Below, piece by piece: positions 15,701 through 22,350 of a DNA stretch of 27,521 nt. How positions within the stretch are numbered: the stretch's first letter is position 1; each line of letters starts with the position of its first letter. Source of the stretch: Geochorda sp036562495. GTDB taxonomy: Bacteria > Bacillota > Limnochordia > Limnochordales > Geochordaceae. The notes beneath the pieces were generated by a model. That model searched no databases and was not told where the DNA came from. It was given only the letters and a program-made list of their open reading frames with translations. The DNA is taken from NCBI GenBank assembly GCA_036562495.1, contig DATCKA010000042.1, positions 1-27,521 on the forward strand, read 5' to 3'. A program made the position numbers and the translations under genes.

Positions 15701-17136
15701 GCGGCATGCACCACTCGGCGCCGCCGGCCCTGCCCGGTGAAGATCTTGCCGGGGTTGAGGATCCCCTGCGGGTCCAGAGCCTGCTTGACCGCCCGCATGA
15801 CGTCGAGGGTGGCGGGGCTCAGCCGCCACGGCAGGTACTCGCTCTTGGCGATGCCGACGCCGTGCTCGCCCGTGATGGTCCCGCCCAGCCGCACGGCCGC
15901 TTCGAAGATCTCCTCGAAGGCCGCCTCGACTCGAGCCATCTCCTCGCGGTCGCGCTCGTCGGTCAGGCACGTGGGGTGCAGATTGCCGTCGCCGGCGTGC
16001 CCGAAGGTGCAGATCTCCACCCGGTGGCGCTCGGCCGCCGCCTGGATGGCCCGTACCATCTCGGCCAAGCGCGACCGGGGCACCGTGGCGTCCTCCAGGA
16101 TGGTGGTGGGGCGCCGGCGGGCCAGGGCCGAAAGCGCGTAGCGGCGTGCCGCCATCAGCCGGTCGCCCTCCGCATCGGAGGCGGCCACTTGCACCTCCTT
16201 TGCCCCCTCGCGCCGGCAGATCTCCGCCATGCGCTCGATTTCGCGGTCGACGGCCTCCCGGGGCCCGTCCTGCGCCAGGAGCAGCACGGCCTCGGCGCCA
16301 GCCGGCAGGCCGACGTGGGCGTACTCCTCGACCGCCTCCACCGTGCCCCGATCGAGAAACTCCAGCGTGGCCGGGATGATGTGCGCGGCGATGATGGCCG
16401 AGACGGCCCGCGCCGCCGCCTCCAGCTGCGAGAAGATGGCCAGGGCCACCCGGCGGTGCTCCGGCAACGGCAAGAGCTTGAGCGTGGCCCGGGTGATGAC
16501 GCCCAGCGTCCCCTCGGAGCCCACGAAGAGGCGGGTCAGGTCGTAGCCGGCGACGTCCTTTACGTTCTTGCCGCCCGTCTCGATGAGCTGGCCGTTGGCC
16601 AGCACCACCTGCAGACCCATGACGTAGTCGCCGGTCACGCCGTACTTGAGCCCTCGCAGACCTCCGGCGTTCTCCGCGAGGTTGCCCCCGATGGTGGAGA
16701 TGGCCTGGCTGCCCGGGTCGGGCGGGTAGAAGAGCCCTCGCTGCTCGACCGCGCGGTGCAACTGGCCGGTGATGACGCCCGGCTCCACGGTGGCGGTCAG
16801 ATTGGCCTCGTCGATCTCCAGGATGCGGTTCATCCGGGTCAGGGCCAGCACGATGCCGCCCGAGACCGGCACCGTGCCCCCGCTCAGGTTGGTGCCGCTG
16901 CCCCGGGGGATGACGGGTACCCGCTCCCGGGCCGCCAGGGCCACCACTTCTCGCACCTGCTCGGTGCTTGTGGGGAAGACCACGGCATCGGGCCGCCCAC
17001 GGTGGCCCGGCGTCGCGTCGTAGCCGTAGACGGCCCGCTCGGCCGGGTCGATGACCAGGCCGTCCGGGCCGACGATCTGCCGCAGCTCCTCGAGGACCCT
17101 CTCGTCGAGGGGGGCCGACTGGCTCATGGGCGTCAT
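15697..17136 (-). CDS. glcD: FAD-linked oxidase GlcD/D-lactate dehydrogenase family (copy 2)
   Basis: This 479-residue FAD enzyme contains the same framework as copy 1: PRGSGTNLSGGTVPVSGG for FAD binding, STIGGNLAENAGGLRGLKYG, KDVAGYDLTRLFVGSEGTLG, and in the C-terminal domain TFGHAGDGNLHPT and GGTITGEHGVGIAKSEYL. It should oxidise a 2-hydroxy acid such as glycolate or D-lactate and pass electrons to its coupled GlcF. The ATG at 17136 has GGAGCGAGG close upstream; the ATG at 17127 has GAGGATG at good spacing and is an equally plausible start. It is the first gene of the glcD-glcF pair. Copy 1 and copy 2 are clearly diverged, so this is not a recent duplication. Confidence 0.92.
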   Translation of the reverse strand: MTPMSQSAPLDERVLEELRQIVGPDGLVIDPAERAVYGYDATPGHRGRPDAVVFPTSTEQVREVVALAARERVPVIPRGSGTNLSGGTVPVSGGIVLALTRMNRILEIDEANLTATVEPGVITGQLHRAVEQRGLFYPPDPGSQAISTIGGNLAENAGGLRGLKYGVTGDYVMGLQVVLANGQLIETGGKNVKDVAGYDLTRLFVGSEGTLGVITRATLKLLPLPEHRRVALAIFSQLEAAARAVSAIIAAHIIPATLEFLDRGTVEAVEEYAHVGLPAGAEAVLLLAQDGPREAVDREIERMAEICRREGAKEVQVAASDAEGDRLMAARRYALSALARRRPTTILEDATVPRSRLAEMVRAIQAAAERHRVEICTFGHAGDGNLHPTCLTDERDREEMARVEAAFEEIFEAAVRLGGTITGEHGVGIAKSEYLPWRLSPATLDVMRAVKQALDPQGILNPGKIFTGQGRRRRVVHAA

Positions 17137-17208
17137 CCTCGCTCCGACGTCTCAGCGTAAGACTACCATCCGCCCCGCGCCAACCCTGCCGCACGGGAGG
17201 AGGCGGCC

Positions 17209-17292
17209 ATGCCGCCGAGAATGCAACCCCGGCCGATGGAGACGATCCCCTTGCAGGGAAAGGATGGCTCGGCTTGCGTCTGGGTCTGGTGA
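17209..17292 (+). CDS. Candidate 27-residue upstream ORF (leader peptide)
   Basis: An ATG at 17209 lies five bases after GGGAGGAGG (17195-17203), one of the best Shine-Dalgarno sequences in the window. It opens a 27-codon frame ending at TGA 17290-17292. Its 3' end overlaps the TTG start (17274) of the YchF-like gene by 19 bases in a different frame. The predicted peptide (starting MPPRMQPRPM, ending CVWVW) matches no family I recognise. Ribosomes translating it would terminate just beyond the TTG, which could allow coupled re-initiation. The frame is short and could be chance, but the strong ribosome-binding site otherwise has no purpose. Confidence 0.4.
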   Translation: MPPRMQPRPMETIPLQGKDGSACVWVW

Positions 17293-18392
17293 GCCTGCCG
17301 ATGGCTGGCAAGTCCACGCTCATGGCCGCCGCTGCGGCCTGGGCCCGACTCGCGACACGCCAGGGGGAGGGCGGCGCTCCGCGCGCCGGCGCCGGAGCCG
17401 CGCCGCCGGCCCCGGCATCGGGCGTGGTCGTGGCCCGCATCCCCGACGAGAGGGTCGACTGGCTGGCCGAGCAGTACCGGCCCCGCAAGGTGACCCACGC
17501 CACCATCGAGTGGGTGGAGGTGCCTGCCCTGGCGCCCGCTCATCTGCAGGCGCTGCACCGGCTCGACGCCGTGGCCCTGGTGGTGCGGGCCTTCGACCCC
17601 GAGCAGCGCAGCGTGCCCCACCCGGAGGGCCGGGTGGACCCGGTCGCCGACTTCCGCCGTCTGTGGGAGGAGTGGCTGTTGCTGGACTGGAGCCAGGTGC
17701 AGGGCCGCATCGAGCGCCTGCGCTCGGCACAGTCGGTGCCCAAGGCCCAGCGTCGAGATATCGAGCGGGAGTTGAGCGTGCTCGAGCGCTGCCTGCAGGT
17801 CCTGGAGCAGGGCCTGCCGCTGAGCAAGGCTGCCCTCGATCCCGAGGAGGCCGCCCTGCTCAAGGGCTACTCGCTGGTCACCTTCCGCCCGGTGCTGCTG
17901 GCCGTCAACCTCGACGACGCCCAGCTGGCCGCGGGGGGAGACTACCCCGGCCGCGACGAGCTCCAGAAGGCCGCCATGGGGCGGGTCGAGGCCGTCGTCG
18001 ACGTGGCCGCCCGGCTCGAGCTGGAGCTGGCGGAGCTGGACGCGGAGTCACGGGAGGCCTTCGCGCAGGAGCTCCACCTGACGCTGCCCGTCGGCGTCGA
18101 GCGGCTGGGGCGGGCAGCCTACGATGCCTGCGGCTTCATCGCCTTCCTGACGGCCGGCGAGGACGAGGTACGGGCCTGGACCATCACCCGGGGCACCGTC
18201 GCCCGAGACGCCGCCGGCAAGGTCCACTCCGACATCGCGCGGGGCTTCATCCGCGCAGAGGTGGTGGCCTTCGACGACCTCAAGGAGGCCGGCTCGCTGG
18301 CCCGGGCGCGCGAGCGCGGCCTCCTGCGCCTCGAGGGCAAGGACTACGTGGTGAAGGACGGCGACGTCATCGAGTTCCGGTTCAACGTCTGA
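17274..18392 (+). CDS. YchF/Obg-family protein with degenerate nucleotide-binding motifs (DUF933/TGS)
   Basis: This 372-residue protein aligns by eye with YchF: an N-terminal P-loop region, IPDERVDWLAEQYRPRKVTHATIEW, the coiled-coil region with LLLDWSQVQGRIERLR (about 135-185), and a C-terminal TGS/DUF933 domain ending in GKDYVVKDGDVIEFRFNV. The nucleotide-binding motifs are altered. The Walker A reads SLPMAGKST (7-15) with Ser in place of the first Gly. The segment equivalent to YchF DIAGLVKGAS reads EVPALAPAHL (82-91), losing Asp and Gly, and about fifteen following residues are missing. The NVxE specificity motif reads NLDD (212-215). It may have lost ATP/GTP hydrolysis and be a regulatory paralogue. 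The TTG start follows AAAGGA and matches the usual YchF N-terminus. Confidence 0.85.
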   Translation: MRLGLVSLPMAGKSTLMAAAAAWARLATRQGEGGAPRAGAGAAPPAPASGVVVARIPDERVDWLAEQYRPRKVTHATIEWVEVPALAPAHLQALHRLDAVALVVRAFDPEQRSVPHPEGRVDPVADFRRLWEEWLLLDWSQVQGRIERLRSAQSVPKAQRRDIERELSVLERCLQVLEQGLPLSKAALDPEEAALLKGYSLVTFRPVLLAVNLDDAQLAAGGDYPGRDELQKAAMGRVEAVVDVAARLELELAELDAESREAFAQELHLTLPVGVERLGRAAYDACGFIAFLTAGEDEVRAWTITRGTVARDAAGKVHSDIARGFIRAEVVAFDDLKEAGSLARARERGLLRLEGKDYVVKDGDVIEFRFNV

Positions 18393-18401
18393 CGCCGAGC
18401 A

Positions 18402-18417
18402 CCCGAGCCGACTCGGG
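18402..18417. terminator. Hairpin between the YchF-like and YHS genes
   Basis: CCCGAG (18402-18407) and CTCGGG (18412-18417) pair over a CCGA loop, ten bases after the YchF-like stop in the 95-bp gap between convergent genes. No T-run follows, so the terminator role is tentative. Confidence 0.35.
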
Positions 18418-18487
18418 ACGCACCGGTCCGGCGCAGGCCCGAACCACCGCCCTCGACGCCGCCGGCCCGGCCCGCCCTGCGACCCGG

Positions 18488-18751
18488 TCACCCGTGACAG
18501 CCACACCCGTGGTGGTGGCCGCAGCCCCCGTGGTGGTGATGGTCATGCCCACCATGGCCGTGGTGATGGCCGTGCTCGTGGTGAGGCCCGTGGCCACCGC
18601 CCGCCTCGGCCTTCACGTACCGCTGGGGGTCGGCGTCGAAGGCCCGCTTGCACCCGGGGCCGCAGAAGTAGTAGGTCTTCCCCTCATACTGCGACGTGAA
18701 CTTCGCCGTGCTCTCGTCGACGTCCATCCCGCAGGGAAGACACCGTGCCAT
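18488..18751 (-). CDS. YHS-domain protein with histidine-rich tail
   Basis: This 87-residue protein has an N-terminal YHS/TRASH-type metal-binding domain (residues 1-46): CLPCGMDVD, then YEGKTYYFCGPGCKRAFDADPQRYV, with the expected cysteines. The remaining 40 residues are a Gly/His-rich tail with 17 histidines and 3 cysteines, typical of a metal-chelating region. GGGAGGGG lies 8 nt before the ATG. Its first 68 bases overlap the 3' end of copA in another frame, so it is almost certainly in the same transcript and perhaps translationally coupled. A role in binding or delivering copper (or another soft metal) to CopA is inferred from context. Confidence 0.88.
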   Translation of the reverse strand: MARCLPCGMDVDESTAKFTSQYEGKTYYFCGPGCKRAFDADPQRYVKAEAGGGHGPHHEHGHHHGHGGHDHHHHGGCGHHHGCGCHG

Positions 18752-21275
18752 CGCTCGAACCCCTCCCGTCCTGGCCGTGGCGCCCGGAGGGCGCCCGCCT
18801 CTCGCTGAAGCGGAACCGCCGCAGCCTCAACGCATTGGAGACCACCGACACCGAGCTGAAGGCCATGGCCGCACCGGCCAGCACCGGCGACAGGAAGCCG
18901 GCCGCCGCCACCGGGATGCCGATGGTGTTGTAGAAGAAGGCCCAGAAGAGGTTCTGGCGGACGTTGCGGATGGTGGCCCGGCTGAGCCGGATGCTGTCGA
19001 CGACGCCCATCAGGTCGCCGCGCATCAGGGTGATGTCGGCCGACTCGATCGCCACGTCGGCGCCGGTGCCGATGGCGAACCCCACGTCGGCCGTCGCGAG
19101 CGCCGGTGCGTCGTTGATGCCGTCGCCCACCATGCCGACGACCTTGCCCCGGGCCTGCAGCTCCTTGACCTTGTCGGCCTTCTGCTGCGGGAGCACCTCG
19201 GCGAACGTGTGCGCCTCGTCGATGCCCACCTGGCGGGCGATGGCCGCGGCCGTGCGGCGGTTGTCGCCGGTGAGCATGTAGACCTCGATGCCCATCCGCT
19301 GGAGCTCCCGGATGGCCTCCGCCGAGCCCTCCTTGACCGTGTCGGCCACGGCCACCACGCCCAGCACGCGCCCGTCGACGGCCACGATCATGGCCGTCTT
19401 GCCCTGCTCCTCCAGGCGCGCCACGTGCGGCTCGGCCTGGCTGACGTCGATGCCGCGTGCGGCGAACAGCCGCCGGTTGCCGACCAGCACCTGCCGGCCG
19501 GACACCTCCGCCCTCACGCCGTGGCCGGGGATGGCCTCGAAGCCGGCCAGCGGCTCCAGCTTCAGCCCTCGGTCGCGGGCCGCCTGGACGATGGCCTGGC
19601 CGAGCGGGTGCTCGGACCCTGCCTCCGCCGAGGCTGCCATGCGGAGCACCTCGAGCGCCGCTCGCTGATTGCCGTCGTCGCTCGAATCCAGCGCCACGAC
19701 GTCGGTCAGCACCGGCTCACCGCGGGTGATGGTGCCGGTCTTGTCGAGGATGACGGCGTTGAGCTTGTGGGCCATCTCCAGGTACTCGCCGCCCTTGATC
19801 AGGATGCCGCGCTCCGCGCCCTTGCCGGTGCCCACCATGATGGACGTCGGCGTCGCCAGGCCCATGGCGCACGGGCATGCGATGACCAGCACCGCCACGA
19901 AGTTCACCAGCGCCCGGGTGAAATCGCCCGGATCCGCCCACAGGTACCAGATGAAGAACGTCAGCGTCGCCACCGCGATGACGGCCGGGACGAAGTAGGC
20001 CGAGACCTTGTCGGCGTAGCGCTGGATGGGGGCCTTTCGGCCCTGGGCCTCCTCGACGATGCGGATGATCTGGGCCAGGGCCGTCTCCTTGCCCACCCGG
20101 GTCGCCTCGAAGACGAACCGGCCCGTCTTGTTGAGGGTGGCGCCGATGACGATGTCGCCGGGGCCCTTGTCGACCGGGAGGCTCTCGCCCGTCAGCATCG
20201 ACTCGTCGACGGCCGAGTAGCCCTCCACCACCACCCCGTCGACGGGGATCTTCTCCCCCGGCCGTACCACGATGCGGTCGCCCACCTCGACCTGTTGGAC
20301 GGGCACCTCGACCTCGGCCCCGTCACGCAGCACCCGGGCCGTCTTGGGCTGCAGGCCCATCAGCTTGCGGATGGCCTCGCTGGTGCGGCCCTTGGCCACC
20401 GCCTCGAGGTACTTGCCCAGGATGATGAGCGTGATGATGATGGCGCTCGTCTCGAAGTAGACGTGGTGCGCGCCCGGCACCAACGGCCCGGCCAGGGCGA
20501 TGACCAGGCTGTAGAGGTACGCGGCCGTTGTGCCCATGGCGACCAGCACCGACATGTTGGCGCTGCGGTTCCTCAGGGTGTGGTAGCTGTCCCGGTAAAA
20601 CTGCCAGCCGGCCACGAACTGCACCGGCGTCGCCATGGCCAGCTGGAACCAGGCATTGAAGAAGATGTCGGGCAGCGCACGCCCCAGGGCCGGGATGAGC
20701 TCGCCCAACATGTAGAGCAAGAGCGGCGCAGAGAACAGGGCCGAGAGCACCAGCATGCGCCGCTGGTGGCGGATCTCTCGCTCCCGGGCCTCCTTCTCCC
20801 GATCGGTCGCCTGCTCGGCCGGCAACGCCCGGTAGCCCTGGCCCTCGACGGTGCGGATCACCTCGTCGTCGGTCAGTTCGCCCACGTACTCGACCGTCGC
20901 GGTCTCGGTGGCGAAGTTGACCGTGGCCCGCACCACGGCCGGGAGGCGGCTGAGCGCCTTCTCGATGCGCTGGGCGCAGGAGGCGCAACTCATGCCCTGG
21001 ATGCGGTACCGCCGCTCCGCCGTCCGCACCTGGTAGCCGAGAGCCTGGATCGCCTGTACCAATTCGGGCGCCCGCACCCGACCGGGCTCGAACTCGACGA
21101 CCGCCTTCTCCAGCGCGAAGTTGACCGTGGCGTGCCTCACGCCCTCGGTCCGCTGCAGCTTGCGCTCGATGCGGGCCGCGCACGAAGCACACGTCATGCC
21201 CCCGATGTCGAGGGTGGCGCGGACCGACCCTGCGTCACGGGGCTCGACAGCCGTCTTGGGCCTGGCATCCGTCAT
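18684..21275 (-). CDS. copA: Copper-translocating P1B-type ATPase
   Basis: This 863-residue Cu+-exporting ATPase has two N-terminal heavy-metal domains with GMTCASC (Cys29/32) and GMSCASC (Cys97/100), the actuator TGES (362-365), the transmembrane CPC (467-469), the phosphorylation DKTGT (511-515), and GDGINDAP in the hinge. The last membrane segments carry YN and MAFSS, the residues associated with Cu+ selectivity. After the usual C-terminus (NALRLRRFRF) there are about 40 extra Gly/Arg/Ser-rich residues, much of them encoded by DNA shared with the downstream YHS gene. The ATG follows CGGAGG at 7 nt. Its promoter has a CsoR-like operator, so it is probably copper-inducible. No csoR gene is in the window. 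Confidence 0.96.
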   Translation of the reverse strand: MTDARPKTAVEPRDAGSVRATLDIGGMTCASCAARIERKLQRTEGVRHATVNFALEKAVVEFEPGRVRAPELVQAIQALGYQVRTAERRYRIQGMSCASCAQRIEKALSRLPAVVRATVNFATETATVEYVGELTDDEVIRTVEGQGYRALPAEQATDREKEAREREIRHQRRMLVLSALFSAPLLLYMLGELIPALGRALPDIFFNAWFQLAMATPVQFVAGWQFYRDSYHTLRNRSANMSVLVAMGTTAAYLYSLVIALAGPLVPGAHHVYFETSAIIITLIILGKYLEAVAKGRTSEAIRKLMGLQPKTARVLRDGAEVEVPVQQVEVGDRIVVRPGEKIPVDGVVVEGYSAVDESMLTGESLPVDKGPGDIVIGATLNKTGRFVFEATRVGKETALAQIIRIVEEAQGRKAPIQRYADKVSAYFVPAVIAVATLTFFIWYLWADPGDFTRALVNFVAVLVIACPCAMGLATPTSIMVGTGKGAERGILIKGGEYLEMAHKLNAVILDKTGTITRGEPVLTDVVALDSSDDGNQRAALEVLRMAASAEAGSEHPLGQAIVQAARDRGLKLEPLAGFEAIPGHGVRAEVSGRQVLVGNRRLFAARGIDVSQAEPHVARLEEQGKTAMIVAVDGRVLGVVAVADTVKEGSAEAIRELQRMGIEVYMLTGDNRRTAAAIARQVGIDEAHTFAEVLPQQKADKVKELQARGKVVGMVGDGINDAPALATADVGFAIGTGADVAIESADITLMRGDLMGVVDSIRLSRATIRNVRQNLFWAFFYNTIGIPVAAAGFLSPVLAGAAMAFSSVSVVSNALRLRRFRFSERRAPSGRHGQDGRGSSDGTVSSLRDGRRREHGEVHVAV

Positions 21276-21294
21276 GCGCGGGCCTCCGTTCGCA

Positions 21295-21313
21295 GATACC
21301 CCATGAGGGTATC
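21295..21313. promoter_or_regulatory. CsoR-like copper operator upstream of copA
   Basis: GATACCC-catga-GGGTATC is a perfect 7-bp inverted repeat over a 5-bp centre, with the ATACCC/GGGTAT half-sites typical of CsoR operators. It lies just downstream of the copA -10 box, across the expected transcription start, and about 20 bases before the ATG. Repression relieved by Cu+ is inferred from this family of sites. Confidence 0.7.
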
Positions 21314-21323
21314 GTCCCGGCGC

Positions 21324-21352
21324 ATTCTACGTCGGGCCGTTTCAGCTGTCAA
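21324..21352 (-). promoter_or_regulatory. copA promoter
   Basis: On the minus strand TTGACA (21352-21347) is followed by exactly 17 bp and TAGAAT (21329-21324), a perfect -35 and a 5/6 -10. This is the best promoter in the window and points at copA. Confidence 0.8.
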
Positions 21353-21372
21353 TGGGGTCCCCAAACGCGCCC

Positions 21373-21400
21373 TTGCCTAGCAGCCAGGGGCTGGTAGAGT
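21373..21400 (+). promoter_or_regulatory. Weak candidate promoter for the arginase-like gene
   Basis: On the plus strand TTGCCT at about 21373-21378 and TAGAGT at 21395-21400 are spaced by 16 bp, each matching four of six consensus bases. It lies 39 bases before the arginase-like ATG. Weak evidence. Confidence 0.25.
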
Positions 21401-21438
21401 GGAATTGGTAGCGAGCCTGGTCCAGGTGGCGGGCACGC

Positions 21439-22350
21439 ATGCTGCGGGGCGTCACCATCGTCGACAGCGCCGGCGTGGTGAGGCATCAGGCCCGGCTCGT
21501 GGACGCGTACGGGCCCTACCTCGTGACGACCAAGCCACCCGCCGCATCGTATCGCTACTTCATGCCACTCCGGGCCCTGCCAGCCCTGGCGCGCCAGCTG
21601 GGGCGCGCACGAGAGACCGCGCTCTTCCTGGGGGCCGGCGACTTCCATCACCTCACGGCCGCCATGGCCCTGGCATGGAGCGAGGGCCTCGACAGCACTG
21701 GGAGCCGCCCGATGGCCCTGGTCGTCTTCGATGCCCACCCGGACTGGAGCACACCCCCTCCTGGCTACATCCATTGCGGTTCGTGGCTGCCGGAGGTGCT
21801 GGCCATGCCCCACGTGGGGGCCGTGGCACTGGTGGGGGTGGGCCCGCTCGGCTCGCAAGGGCTCCTCGCCCCCCGGTTGCTGCAGGCCGTGGCGCCAGCA
21901 GCTCGGGAGGGACGCCTGCGAGTCTACCCGGCGCTGCAGGAGACCGCGGACGAGCTGGCGTCGGCCCTCCCCTGGCCCCGGGAGGTGACGGCCCTGGAGG
22001 CAGGCCTCGAGGCGGCCATCGACGACCTGGTGGCCTTCCTCGGCGATGCCGCGGTGTACATCTCCGTCGACAAGGACGTGGTGCGGGGCGAGGAACTCCC
22101 GGGGCGGTGGAGCGGCGGCCTGTTGGCGGCGCGCGACCTGCTGCGGACGATCGAGGCGCTGACCACGCGCTTGGGCGACACCCGCCTCGTGGGTCTCGAC
22201 ATCTGCGGCGAGTACGAGCCGCGCCTGCCGCTACCGGCGCACGATCCCGTGGTCGCCATCCACGAGGCCTTCAACTTGCACCTGCTGGAGCTGGTGCTGG
22301 CACGACGTGCCCCGGGCCATCCGACCGGGCCTCAGCTGGCAGCGGCCTGA
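21439..22350 (+). CDS. Arginase-superfamily (ureohydrolase-like) protein, unknown substrate
   Basis: This 303-residue protein has a divergent but complete set of ureohydrolase metal-site motifs: GAGDFHH (65-71) in place of GGDHS, DAHPD (98-102), and SVDKD (209-213) in place of SxDxD. It also has HCGSW (112-116) and GLDICGE (252-258), which match a subfamily of arginase-like proteins in Firmicutes known only as arginase family protein. Two Mn2+ ions are therefore likely bound, but the loops that choose arginine, agmatine or formimidoglutamate are not recognisable. Start ATG 21439 has only a weak Shine-Dalgarno (GGTGGCGGG). It converges on the MFS gene, overlapping its 3' end by 19 bases. No urea or polyamine gene is adjacent. 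Confidence 0.8.
   Translation: MLRGVTIVDSAGVVRHQARLVDAYGPYLVTTKPPAASYRYFMPLRALPALARQLGRARETALFLGAGDFHHLTAAMALAWSEGLDSTGSRPMALVVFDAHPDWSTPPPGYIHCGSWLPEVLAMPHVGAVALVGVGPLGSQGLLAPRLLQAVAPAAREGRLRVYPALQETADELASALPWPREVTALEAGLEAAIDDLVAFLGDAAVYISVDKDVVRGEELPGRWSGGLLAARDLLRTIEALTTRLGDTRLVGLDICGEYEPRLPLPAHDPVVAIHEAFNLHLLELVLARRAPGHPTGPQLAAA

Noticed and set aside
14300..17506. A 1068-codon open frame on the minus strand
   Set aside because: Only its last 466 codons are a real gene (glcF copy 2). The upstream part is out of frame with the well-supported glcD copy 2 and is Gly/Arg/Pro-rich text typical of high-GC shadow frames.
18696..21380. An 894-codon open frame on the plus strand opposite copA
   Set aside because: It is antisense to copA, whose motifs are all intact, and its translation has no recognisable domain and a composition typical of antisense high-GC DNA.
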